From positions 124,001 to 188,000 of the forward strand of contig NZ_CADFEB010000014.1 in NCBI RefSeq assembly GCF_902833085.1: 64,000 nt of DNA, written 5' to 3'. Both the position numbers and the translations under genes were made by a program. The DNA is from Burkholderia ubonensis (GTDB lineage: Bacteria > Pseudomonadota > Gammaproteobacteria > Burkholderiales > Burkholderiaceae). The notes beneath the pieces were generated by a model. It worked only from the letters and a program-made list of their open reading frames with translations. It did no database searches and had not been told where the DNA came from. Positions 25,338-33,491 of this stretch are shown here, in pieces; position 1 is the stretch's first letter, and each line of letters starts with the position of its first letter.

Positions 25338-25607
25338 TCAATGTCGCCCGTTGATGAGCGCGTCGACGCCGTAGGCCTGCGCGAGGCTGGCGAGCTTCGG
25401 AGGGAAATTGAGGATGTCGAGGCGGGCGCCGCGCGCCTTCGCGGCGCGCTGCCATGCGAGCAGCACGGCGAGCGCGGACGAGTCGAATTCCGCGAGCGCC
25501 GCGCAGTCGACAGAGGTGGCGCCCGCGCCGATCTGCGCGAGCCCCGCCGCGAGCGCGGCCTTCGCGCTCGCGTGGGTCAGCGTGGAGCCGGCTGCGAAGC
25601 CGCTCAC
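25338..25607 (-). CDS. mlaB: STAS-domain protein of the Mla phospholipid transporter
   Basis: The protein is 89 residues from a GTG at 25607 that overlaps the mlaC stop (GTGA); no ATG is suitably placed. It is a STAS fold with the conserved SSAL motif in EFDSSALAVLLAWQRAA, followed by LDILNFPPKLASLAQAYGV. In the Mla complex, MlaB binds MlaF and regulates ATPase activity. It is small but complete. Confidence 0.88.
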   Translation of the reverse strand: MSGFAAGSTLTHASAKAALAAGLAQIGAGATSVDCAALAEFDSSALAVLLAWQRAAKARGARLDILNFPPKLASLAQAYGVDALINGRH

Positions 25608-26233
25608 GACGCCTGCTTGCCGGCGGCAAGCTCCTGGTTGCGCTGCGACAGGAACTGGATCAGGCCGTCCACGCCGCTTTGCTGGATCTTCTCGTTGAAC
25701 TGCTGCTGGTACGTCTGGATCAGCCACGCGCCGAGCACGTTCAGGTCATACACCCTCCAGCCCTGCTGCGTCTTGTACAGGCGGTAGTCGATCTGCACCG
25801 GCTGGCCGTTGTTCATCGCGACCGTCTTGACCACGACGTCGGTGTCCTCCGAGCTCGCGCGGAACGGCGGGTACTGGATCTGCTGATCCGGCTTCAGCTG
25901 CGCGATCGCGCCCGAGTACGTACGGATCAGCAGCATCTTGAACTGCTCCATCACCTGCTGCTGCTGCGCCTGCGACGCGGTGCGCCAGTGACGGCCCATC
26001 GCGAGCTGCGTGGTGCGGCGGAAATCGGTGTACGGCAGGATGTCCTTGTTGACGATCGTGATGATGCGGTTCGTGTCGCCCTGCTTGATCGTCTGCTGCT
26101 TCACTTCATCGAGCACCTGCTGCGTCGCAGTCTTGATCAGCGCCTGCGGATTCGACTGGTCGACTTCCGCGTAGGCCGCGCCGCCGAACGAGAACAACGC
26201 CGCGAAGACCGGGATCAGGAACAGTTTCTTCAT
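25604..26233 (-). CDS. mlaC: Periplasmic phospholipid-binding protein MlaC
   Basis: The protein is 209 residues from the ATG at 26233. The signal peptide MKKLFLIPVFAALFSFGGAA ends at AYAE. The mature protein matches the MlaC/Ttg2D family (Tol_Tol_Ttg2): LYKTQQGWRVYDLNVLGAW near the C-terminus is characteristic. It shuttles phospholipid between outer-membrane MlaA and inner-membrane MlaFEDB. Confidence 0.95.
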   Translation of the reverse strand: MKKLFLIPVFAALFSFGGAAYAEVDQSNPQALIKTATQQVLDEVKQQTIKQGDTNRIITIVNKDILPYTDFRRTTQLAMGRHWRTASQAQQQQVMEQFKMLLIRTYSGAIAQLKPDQQIQYPPFRASSEDTDVVVKTVAMNNGQPVQIDYRLYKTQQGWRVYDLNVLGAWLIQTYQQQFNEKIQQSGVDGLIQFLSQRNQELAAGKQAS

Positions 26234-26345
26234 AATATTGGCCTGCATGTATGAGTCGATGCGAAGGTTGGAGCCGGTAGCTTACGCGCAAGTTCGCGCC
26301 CACCGCCGGCATAATCGTTTCCGGCTGTAACGAATGTAAGTCCGA

Positions 26346-27245
26346 TCAATGCAGCCGGATGCTCGGGATGCGCAGCCCGCCGGGCGCGGGCGGCGTCACC
26401 TGCATCGGCGGCACGTTCGTTGCGCTGGCCGGATTCGGCACACCCGCCGCTTCCGACCCCGGCGCCGGCGCGGACGCTCCGGCAGGCGCCGCCGCGCCGT
26501 CATCCGGCAGGTCGTATTTCGGCAGCGCTTCGCTGTCCGACGATCCGCCCGCTTCGCCGCGTGCGTTGCTGATCAGCATCTGGCGCCGCTGCAGGTATGC
26601 ATTGCGCACGAACGAGTACTTGTCGATCGCCGCCGCTTCCAGCACGTCGCCCGCGCCGAGCAGGTTCGAGCGCGTATTCACGAGGTTCAGGCCGAACAGG
26701 CCATAGCTCACCCCGTCCGGCTTCACGTAGGTCAGCGGGTTGCCGAGATAGTCGACGCCGAGGCCCGCCGCGTCGCGCACCGTGCTCGGGCCGAGCAGCG
26801 GCAGCACCAGGTACGGGCCTGCCGGCATGCCGTAGCGGCCCATCGTGACGCCGAAGTCGGCCGTGTGCTTCGGCAGCTTCGCGATCGTCGCGACGTCGAA
26901 CAGGCCGCCGACACCGAACACGGTGTTGATCACCACGCGCATGATGTCGCCGACGCCGTCCGCGATCCGCAGCTGAACGAGGTTGTTCGCGGCGATGTAG
27001 ACGTCGCCGATGTTCGAGAAGAAGTTCGTCACGCTGTCGCGCACCGGCTGCGGCACCACGTACTGATAGCCCTTCGCGGCCGGCTTCAGCGCATAGGTGT
27101 CGACGGTGTCGTTGAACTTGTACATCGTCCGGTTGAAGCCCTCGAGCGGATCGCCTTTGGTCGGCGTCTGCACGGTGGCGCAGCCGCTCAGCGCGGCTGC
27201 CGCAGCCACCGCGAGCGCGGCGTGCCTGATCCGAATCGTCTGCAT
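26346..27245 (-). CDS. mlaA: Outer-membrane lipoprotein MlaA (VacJ)
   Basis: The protein is 299 residues. The lipobox LSGC ends the signal at residue 22. The VacJ core follows: DPLEGFNRTMYKFNDTVD, then IGDVYIAANNLVQLRIADG, then GPSTVRDAAGLGVDYL. A proline/alanine-rich tail of about 70 residues (PAGASAPAPGSEAAGV) is longer than in E. coli. With MlaC it removes mislocalised phospholipid from the outer leaflet. Unlike in E. coli, it lies inside the mla operon. Confidence 0.95.
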   Translation of the reverse strand: MQTIRIRHAALAVAAAAALSGCATVQTPTKGDPLEGFNRTMYKFNDTVDTYALKPAAKGYQYVVPQPVRDSVTNFFSNIGDVYIAANNLVQLRIADGVGDIMRVVINTVFGVGGLFDVATIAKLPKHTADFGVTMGRYGMPAGPYLVLPLLGPSTVRDAAGLGVDYLGNPLTYVKPDGVSYGLFGLNLVNTRSNLLGAGDVLEAAAIDKYSFVRNAYLQRRQMLISNARGEAGGSSDSEALPKYDLPDDGAAAPAGASAPAPGSEAAGVPNPASATNVPPMQVTPPAPGGLRIPSIRLH

Positions 27246-27280
27246 GTTCGTTTCCCCTCTTATTGTGATCTCTCGTGTGG

Positions 27281-27802
27281 TTATTGGGCGCCGGACGCGG
27301 CGGGCGCCGTCGCGGCAGGCGCGCCGGAGGCCGGTTTCGCACCGCCGGCGTCCGCCGCCTTGCTGTACAGGAACTGGCCGATCAGGTTCTCGAGCACGAT
27401 CGCCGACTGCGTCATCGCGATCGTGTCGCCCGCCTTCAGCATCTCGGAATCGCCGCCCGGCTCGAGGCCGACGTACTGCTCGCCGAGCAGGCCCGACGTC
27501 AGGATCTTCGCGGACGAATCCTTCGGGAACTGGTATTGCTTGTCGAGATCGATCGTCACGAGCGCCTGGTAGGTGTTCGTGTCGAAGCCGATCGCCTTCA
27601 CGCGGCCGACCACGACGCCCGCGCTCTTCACGGCGGCGCGCGGCTTCAGCCCGCCGATGTTGTCGAATTTCATCTTCACCGCGTAGGTCGGCTGAAACGA
27701 CAGCGAACTCATGTTGCCGACCTTCAGCGCAAGGAACAGTACCGCCAGGAAGCCCGCCACCACGAACAGGCCGACCCAGAAGTCGAGAGCAGTCTTTTTC
27801 AT
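27281..27802 (-). CDS. mlaD: MCE-domain lipid-binding protein MlaD
   Basis: The protein is 173 residues from the ATG at 27802 (MKKTALDFWVGL); an ATG two codons earlier at 27808 gives 175. It has one membrane anchor (LFVVAGFLAVLFLALKVG) and an MCE domain (about residues 35-115) with PTYAVKMKFDNIGGLKPRAA. It forms the hexameric ring that passes lipid. A low-complexity Ala/Gly/Pro tail follows. Confidence 0.95.
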   Translation of the reverse strand: MKKTALDFWVGLFVVAGFLAVLFLALKVGNMSSLSFQPTYAVKMKFDNIGGLKPRAAVKSAGVVVGRVKAIGFDTNTYQALVTIDLDKQYQFPKDSSAKILTSGLLGEQYVGLEPGGDSEMLKAGDTIAMTQSAIVLENLIGQFLYSKAADAGGAKPASGAPAATAPAASGAQ

Positions 27803-27832
27803 CGTCATCCCAAAATATGGCTTGGCTGAGGC

Positions 27833-28600
27833 TTAGCTGAACATCAGCGCGGTCAGCAGGAAATCGAGGCCGAGTACGGCGAGCGACGCGAACACGACCG
27901 TCTTGGTCGTCGCGCGCGACACGCCTTCAGGCGTGGGCTTCGCCTCGTACCCTTGAAACAGTGCAATGAAGGTCACGGCGAACCCGAACACGATGCTCTT
28001 CAGCACGCCGTTGCCGACGTCGGCCCAGACCTCGACGCCGCCTTGCATCTGCGACCAGAACGCTCCCGGATCGACGCCGATCAGGATCACGCCGACGACA
28101 TAGCCGCCGAGCACGCCGACCGCGTTGAAGATCGCCGCGAGCAGCGGCATCGCGATGATCCCGGCCCACATGCGCGGCGCGATCACCGTCTTGATCGGAT
28201 CGACCGCCATCATCTCGAGCGCGGTGAGCTGCTCGCCGGCCTTCATCAGGCCGATCTCGGCGGTCAGCGACGTGCCCGCGCGACCCGCGAACAGCAGCGC
28301 CGTGACGACGGGCCCGAGCTCGCGCACGAGCGACAGCGCGACGAGCAGGCCGAGCGCCTGCTCGGACCCGTAGCGGTTCAGCGTGTAGTAGCCCTGCAGG
28401 CCGAGCACGAAGCCGACGAACAGGCCCGACACCGCGATGATCACGAACGAGTAGTTGCCGAGGAAGTGAATCTGCTTCGTGACCAGCCGCGGCCGGCGCA
28501 GCAGCGGGAAGAACTCCAGCACGAGCCGCACGAACATGCGGGCGCCATAGCCGGCGCGCACGAGGCCGCCGTTGACGAAACGTCCGATCGCGCTGATCAT
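27833..28600 (-). CDS. mlaE: Mla transporter permease MlaE
   Basis: The protein is 255 residues from the ATG at 28600. It is a MlaE-type permease with about five to six hydrophobic segments and the family stretch RELGPVVTALLFAGRAGTSL, then AEIGLMKAGEQLTALEMMAVDP, which contacts MlaF. It overlaps mlaF by four bases (ATGA). Confidence 0.96.
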   Translation of the reverse strand: MISAIGRFVNGGLVRAGYGARMFVRLVLEFFPLLRRPRLVTKQIHFLGNYSFVIIAVSGLFVGFVLGLQGYYTLNRYGSEQALGLLVALSLVRELGPVVTALLFAGRAGTSLTAEIGLMKAGEQLTALEMMAVDPIKTVIAPRMWAGIIAMPLLAAIFNAVGVLGGYVVGVILIGVDPGAFWSQMQGGVEVWADVGNGVLKSIVFGFAVTFIALFQGYEAKPTPEGVSRATTKTVVFASLAVLGLDFLLTALMFS

Positions 28601-29421
28601 GCGCGCCCTCCGCCGAGCCCGAAATCCACGCCGAGCGGCGGGCTCGTGTAATGAAATTTGAACGGGCCGTCCGGCGCGCCGTCGATGAACTGGCGCACGC
28701 TCGGATCGGTCGACGCGCGCAGCTCGTCGGGGGTGCCCTGCGCGAGCACGCCGCCGTTGGCCAGGAAGTACACGTAGTCGGCGATCGCGAACGACTCCGG
28801 CACGTCGTGCGTGACGAGGATCGAGGTCGCGCCGAGCGCGTGGTTCAGCGTGCGGATCAGGTTCGCGGTGATGCCGAGCGAGATCGGGTCGAGGCCCGCG
28901 AACGGCTCGTCGTACATGATCAGCTGCGGATCGAGCGCGATCGCCCGCGCGAGCGCGATGCGCCGCGCCATGCCGCCCGACACCTCGGACGGCATCAGGT
29001 CGCGCGCGCCGCGCAGGCCGACCGCGTTGAGCTTCATCAGTACCAGGTCGCGGATCAGCTCCTCGGGCAGGTCGGTATGCTCGCGCAGCGCGAACGCGAC
29101 GTTGTCGAACACCGACATGTCGGTGAAGAGCGCACCGAACTGGAACAGCATGCCCATCTTGCGGCGCAGCGCGTACAGGCCGTCGCGCGTCTGCGCGCCG
29201 ACGTCGGCGCCGTCGAACAGCACCTGGCCGCGACGCGCGCGCACGAGCCCGCCGATCAGGCGCAGCACGGTGGTCTTGCCGCAGCCCGAGCCGCCCATGA
29301 CCGCGACCACCTGCCCGCGCGCGAAGCGCAGGTTCAGGTTCGACAGGACGAGGCGGTCGCCGTAGCCGAAGTCGACATCGCGGAGTTCCAGCAGGGTCTC
29401 GGAGGTGGTGGGGGCGCTCAC
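28597..29421 (-). CDS. mlaF: Mla transporter ATPase MlaF
   Basis: The protein is 274 residues, starting at a GTG at 29421. Walker A is GGSGCGKTTVLR, the signature VSGGMARR, and Walker B LIMYDEPFAGLD, followed by VTHDV. It powers phospholipid movement through MlaE. It is the first gene of the mlaFEDACB run; a promoter is expected in the 100-base gap to thiE, but I could not pick one. Confidence 0.96.
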   Translation of the reverse strand: MSAPTTSETLLELRDVDFGYGDRLVLSNLNLRFARGQVVAVMGGSGCGKTTVLRLIGGLVRARRGQVLFDGADVGAQTRDGLYALRRKMGMLFQFGALFTDMSVFDNVAFALREHTDLPEELIRDLVLMKLNAVGLRGARDLMPSEVSGGMARRIALARAIALDPQLIMYDEPFAGLDPISLGITANLIRTLNHALGATSILVTHDVPESFAIADYVYFLANGGVLAQGTPDELRASTDPSVRQFIDGAPDGPFKFHYTSPPLGVDFGLGGGRA

Positions 29422-29520
29422 GGAGCTGACATTCCTTATACGCAGAACGCCGAATTATAGGGCCTGCATCGGAATGATGTCGTGACGCCGCCCTCGGCCT
29501 TCCGGTCAATGAATGTCAAA

Positions 29521-30639
29521 TTATCCGGGAAATAATTGCTGCAACGCAATAATTCTTGTCCGATAATCCGCGGCCCCGGTCACCGCGCTGACCACCGCGA
29601 CGCTGCCGACGCCCGTCGCCAGCACGGCCGGCAGCGTGTCCGGCCCGACCCCGCCGATCGCGACGAGCGGCGCCTGCGTGCCCGCGAAGCGCGCGTAGCG
29701 GGCGATCCGGGCGAGCCCCTGCGGCGGCGCGGCGACCGCCTTGGTCGTGGTCGCGAACACCGGCCCGAGCGCGAGATAGCTCGGGCGCACGTGCAGCGCG
29801 CGCAACATTTCGTAATACCCGTGACTCGACAGGCCGAGCCGCAGCCCCGCGCGTGCAATCGCCGCAAGGTCGGCCGTCTCGAGGTCCTCCTGGCCCAGAT
29901 GCACGCCGTATGCACCTGCTTGCGCGGCAATCTGCCAGTAATCGTTGATGAACACCCGCGCGTCCGGATGGCGGCGCCCCGCGGCGACCGCGCGCGCGAT
30001 TTCCGCGCGCAGCAGGTCCGGCGCGGCGCCCTTCACGCGCAGCTGCACGGTCAGCACGCCGCAGTCCAGCACCCGCTCGACCCATTCCGCGCTCGGCACG
30101 ACCGGATACAGGCCGAGCCGCGCGGGACACGGCGGAAAGGCCGGCTCGGGCGCGGGCGGCAGCCCGGCGACGCGTGGAAACCGCGCGGGGTTCACCGGCC
30201 ATGCGTCTGCGTCGTCATCGGCGGCCGCCTCGTCGCCGTCGCGCCACGCGAGCGCGAGCACCAGCGCGTCGGGCGGCGCGAAGCCGCAATCGAGGAACGC
30301 GGCGAACGCGGGCATCCAGTCGTCCGCGAGCGGGTGCGCGGCGTCGAGCGCGATGCGTTCGCCTGCCCGGTGCAGCACCGCGCGGCGCTCGCCGAATTCG
30401 ACGACCGCCACGCCGGGCGACGCCGGCCGCGACGCAGCCGAAGCGAGCGCGCGCGCCGCATGGTCGCCTTCCGACACGATCAGCACGTCGCCGTCGGCCG
30501 GCAGGTCGGGCGGTGCGACGCACAGCCGCCACGACGCCGCGCCGCGCGGCCACTCGCCGAGCCGCGCGCGAATCCGCTCGGCCGCTTCCGTCAGCTCGTC
30601 CGCGGGCGGCCAGAATGCGGCGGCCAGCCCCGCGCTCAC
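29521..30639 (-). CDS. thiE: Thiamine-phosphate synthase with N-terminal extension
   Basis: The protein is 372 residues from a GTG at 30639 overlapping the thiG stop (GTGA). The C-terminal 205 residues are a normal ThiE TIM barrel: RLGLYPVVPS, LRVKGA, FINDYWQIA, YGVHLGQEDL, GLSSHG, YLALGPVFATTTK and the phosphate loop VAIGGVG. It joins HMP-PP and thiazole phosphate. The N-terminal 160 residues are not part of ThiE. They end in a segment (DWMPAFAAFLDCGFAPPDAL) reminiscent of the C-terminus of ThiD-type kinases, so this may be a degenerate ThiD half that lost its catalytic GTGC region. Confidence 0.93.
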   Translation of the reverse strand: MSAGLAAAFWPPADELTEAAERIRARLGEWPRGAASWRLCVAPPDLPADGDVLIVSEGDHAARALASAASRPASPGVAVVEFGERRAVLHRAGERIALDAAHPLADDWMPAFAAFLDCGFAPPDALVLALAWRDGDEAAADDDADAWPVNPARFPRVAGLPPAPEPAFPPCPARLGLYPVVPSAEWVERVLDCGVLTVQLRVKGAAPDLLRAEIARAVAAGRRHPDARVFINDYWQIAAQAGAYGVHLGQEDLETADLAAIARAGLRLGLSSHGYYEMLRALHVRPSYLALGPVFATTTKAVAAPPQGLARIARYARFAGTQAPLVAIGGVGPDTLPAVLATGVGSVAVVSAVTGAADYRTRIIALQQLFPG

Positions 30640-31451
30640 GCGCCGCCCCCGTCCTGGTGCCAGAACGGCATGCCGACGACCGGCGTGCTCGCGTGCGCGG
30701 TTTCGCGCGCATCCATCGGCCCCGCGAGATATGCGGCACGGCCGGCGGCGACGCCCTGCGCGAATGCGCGCGCCATGATTTCCGGATGGGTCGCCTGCGA
30801 CACGGCCGTGTTCAGCAGCACACCGTCGAAGCCCCACTCCATCACCTGGCACGCGTGCGACGGCACGCCGAGCCCCGCGTCGACGATCAGCGGCACGTCC
30901 GGCAGCCGCTCGCGCAGCACGCGCAGCCCGTACGGGTTCACGACGCCCTTGCCGGTGCCGATCGGCGCGCCCCACGGCATCAGCGCCTCGCAGCCGACGT
31001 CGAGCAGGCGCCGGCCGATCACGAGATCCTCGGTGCAGTACGGCAGCACCTTGAAGCCGTCCCTGACCAGTTGCGCGGCGGCCTCGATCAGGCCGACCGG
31101 ATCGGGCTGCAGCGTGTAGTCGTCGCCGATCAGCTCGAGCTTGATCCAGTCGGTCTCGAACACCTCGCGCGCCATGTGCGCGGTGGTCACCGCCTCGGCG
31201 ACGGTCTGGCAGCCGGCCGTATTCGGCAACAGCGGCACCGCGTGACGCTTGAGCAGGTCGAAGAAGCCGGCTTCGGCGGTGCCGCCGCTCATCTGGCGGC
31301 GCAGCGCGACCGTCACGAGGCCGGGCTGCGCGGCCGCGATCGAATCGGACAGCGACTGCAGCGACGGATAGCGCGACGTGCCGAGCAGCACGCGGCTTGC
31401 GAAAGTTTCGCCGTACAGCGTCAGCGCATCGGCGGAAGGGAGGGACGTCAT
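30636..31451 (-). CDS. thiG: Thiazole synthase
   Basis: The protein is 271 residues from the ATG at 31451 (MTSLPSADALTLYG). It is a TIM barrel with the substrate lysine in DWIKLELIGD and the phosphate-binding LLNTAVSQA region; the family motif PNTAGCQTVAEA is present. It builds the thiazole ring from DXP, dehydroglycine and ThiS-thiocarboxylate. Confidence 0.97.
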   Translation of the reverse strand: MTSLPSADALTLYGETFASRVLLGTSRYPSLQSLSDSIAAAQPGLVTVALRRQMSGGTAEAGFFDLLKRHAVPLLPNTAGCQTVAEAVTTAHMAREVFETDWIKLELIGDDYTLQPDPVGLIEAAAQLVRDGFKVLPYCTEDLVIGRRLLDVGCEALMPWGAPIGTGKGVVNPYGLRVLRERLPDVPLIVDAGLGVPSHACQVMEWGFDGVLLNTAVSQATHPEIMARAFAQGVAAGRAAYLAGPMDARETAHASTPVVGMPFWHQDGGGA

Positions 31452-31490
31452 CTCGTGTTCCTGGAAAGATCGGGGACGCACCGGCGGCGC

Positions 31491-31688
31491 TCAGCCGCCC
31501 GCGACGGGGTGCACGACGTCGAGCTTGTCGCCCGCCGCGAGCGCGCGCGCCGCATGCTGCGCGCGCGCGACGAACGTGCCGTTCAGCGCAACCGCGAACG
31601 GCGGCCGCGCGCCGTACGCGGCAAGCGCGTCGGCGACCGTCGCGCCGTCGGGCAGCGTGAGGGTCTGCTGATTGATCTGAATATTCAT
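31491..31688 (-). CDS. thiS: Sulfur carrier protein ThiS
   Basis: The protein is 65 residues from the ATG at 31688 (MNIQINQQTLTLPDG). It has a ubiquitin-like fold ending in the required Gly-Gly (HPVAGG), which is adenylated and thiocarboxylated to give sulfur to ThiG. It lies between thiO and thiG. Confidence 0.96.
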   Translation of the reverse strand: MNIQINQQTLTLPDGATVADALAAYGARPPFAVALNGTFVARAQHAARALAAGDKLDVVHPVAGG

Positions 31689-31722
31689 GGCTTGCTTCGT
31701 CGAATACGGGAGGCGACGCGCG

Positions 31723-32883
31723 TCAGGCCGGCTGGCGCGTGGCGTCGCGGTGATGAAGGAGATCCGGCCAGCGTGCCGCGCCGCGCCACGCGGCGAACGC
31801 ATCCGCGCCGCCGAACGTGCCGCCGAACGTGCCTCCAAGCGCGCCGGACAGCGCCGCCTCGGCGAACGCGACCGCCTCGTGCGCGACCTCCGGCGCGATC
31901 ATGAAGCCGTGCCGGTACAGGCCGTTGACGGCGAGCGTCGCGGCGCCGTCCCAGATCAGCGCCGGGCGATGGTCGGGCAGCGTCGGCCGGCACTGCGAAT
32001 TCAGTTCGAGGATGCGGGCCTCGCCGAACGCCGGATGCACGGAGAACGCGGCGCTCAGCAGCTCCAGCGCGGAGCGCACGCTGACGGGCGACATGTCCTC
32101 GCCCTCCACTTCGGTCGCGCCGATCACGTACAGGTCGTCCTGCTTCGGCGCGATGTACAGCGGATAGCGCGGATGCAGCAGCCGCACCGGCCGCGTCAGG
32201 CCGATGCCCGGCGCATGCACGCGCGCGACCTCGCCGCGGATGCCGCGCAGCGCGGGCAGCACCGGCTTCGCGCCGAGCCCGCGGCAGTCGATCGTGAAAT
32301 GCGCGTCCGGCAGGTTGTGCGCGTCGATCGCGACGTGCCAGTGCGTGGCGACGCCGCGCTGCGCGAGGCCCGCGGCAATTGCGCGCAGCGCCTGGCGGTT
32401 GTCGAGCTGGCCTTCGCGCGGCAGCAGCAGGCCCCGCGCGAAGCGGCCCGCCAGAGCCGGCTCGGCCGCATCGACCTGCGCGCCGGCAAGCGTGACGAGG
32501 CCGCCGTCGAGCAGCGTGGCCGGCGCGTTCGCGCGCACGCGCCGCTCGAACAGCGGCGCCTCGGCGCGATCCGCGTGATGCCAGACGACGAGCGTGCCGT
32601 GGTGCTGGAAGAACACCGGCTCGGGAAGCTCGGCGAGCCACTGCGGCCACCGCGCGAGCGACGCCACGCCCAGTTCGGTGATCAGCAGTTCCGCGCTGGC
32701 CGCCTCGGCGAGCGGCGCGAGCATCGCGGCCGCGATCCACGCGGCCGACTGCTCGCCGTCGGGGCCGCCGCGCTCGTAGAGCGCGACGCGATGCCCGTTG
32801 CCCGCGAGCCGCCACGCGATCAGGCGGCCGACGAGGCCGCCGCCCAGTACGGCGAAATCCGGACGGGAGGTCGGCGTGCTCAT
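31723..32883 (-). CDS. thiO: FAD-dependent glycine oxidase ThiO
   Basis: The protein is 386 residues from the ATG at 32883 (MSTPTSRPDFAVLGGGL). The FAD-binding Rossmann motif GGGLVGRLIAWRLA lies at the N-terminus, with a DAO-type fold to the end (LPDHRPALIWDG, LYRHGFMIAPEVA). It oxidises glycine to dehydroglycine for thiazole synthesis, replacing ThiH. It is the first gene after the TPP riboswitch. Confidence 0.94.
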   Translation of the reverse strand: MSTPTSRPDFAVLGGGLVGRLIAWRLAGNGHRVALYERGGPDGEQSAAWIAAAMLAPLAEAASAELLITELGVASLARWPQWLAELPEPVFFQHHGTLVVWHHADRAEAPLFERRVRANAPATLLDGGLVTLAGAQVDAAEPALAGRFARGLLLPREGQLDNRQALRAIAAGLAQRGVATHWHVAIDAHNLPDAHFTIDCRGLGAKPVLPALRGIRGEVARVHAPGIGLTRPVRLLHPRYPLYIAPKQDDLYVIGATEVEGEDMSPVSVRSALELLSAAFSVHPAFGEARILELNSQCRPTLPDHRPALIWDGAATLAVNGLYRHGFMIAPEVAHEAVAFAEAALSGALGGTFGGTFGGADAFAAWRGAARWPDLLHHRDATRQPA

Positions 32884-33491
32884 CGGACGCCCTCCCCGCG
32901 AAAAGCGCGTCCATGCGGAGCGGACACGCGTGCGTGATCCCGTGCGAACGCGCGCGGGGCGGGACAAAAGACTGAAGATTGATCGGCCATCGAATCCTTC
33001 CGTAACGCGCATCGCGCGTACCCAAAAGGACGAAACCGGCAGCAAAGGCCGGCCGGACGGAACAGCGCGCTGGCAATGGGGACGCAGCCAGCGCAGCCCG
33101 GCGGGATCGGAAACTTCCCGCGCCGGTATTACCCGGATCGGGTGCGAAGGGTCTCTCTCAGCCTCGCCGCGGCGCCGGAATCTCTGCCGGCCGTGCACGA
33201 AGCACCCCTGTTTCGTCGACGGCCATTAGACCATAAAAGCGGAAACCGCCGCAAACTGTCCCCGGTCGGCAATTTCACCGATGCCGCGCGCCGCTCTGGC
33301 ACAATGCCCGCAGGCCGGTGCGCTTGCGCGCGCCGGTTGCCGCCTCACCGCGGGCCGTTAAGTGCCGTTTAAGACGGGCGGACCACAATCCGCGACGCCC
33401 GCCGTCATCCGGCGCCTTTTCCCGGCCCGCCGTTTCGCGTCGCGCACCCGGCACCGCCCGGCCTGCGCGCCGGCTACACATCAGGAAGCAC
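32884..33491. other. Intergenic region between thiO and the divergent ABC protein
   Basis: This 608-base stretch has no gene. It contains the TPP riboswitch (33113-33210, minus strand), its leader down to thiO, and an untranslated stretch upstream of the plus-strand ABC gene that includes the AGGAAG ribosome site at 33483-33488. A weak stem CCGGC/GCCGG followed by TTTCGTCC at 33023-33052 (minus strand) could be part of the switch output. Confidence 0.55.
33113..33210 (-). promoter_or_regulatory. TPP riboswitch (THI element) controlling thiOSGE
   Basis: On the minus strand the conserved blocks appear in order: CAGGGGTGC at the 5' side, GGCTGAGAGAGACCC (the CUGAGA box), CGCACCCGATCCGGGTAATACC (TPP-binding P4/P5 part, GAUCCGGGUAAUACC), then GCGCGGGAA. 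It lies in the leader of thiO. When TPP is bound, expression of the thi genes should be turned down. Confidence 0.92.

Noticed and set aside
28601..29509. Extension of mlaE upstream through mlaF
   Set aside because: The frame is merely open opposite coding phase of mlaF; the MlaE N-terminus begins at 28600.
32884..33198. Extension of thiO upstream to 33198
   Set aside because: It would run into the TPP riboswitch; the FAD-binding N-terminus places the start at 32883.
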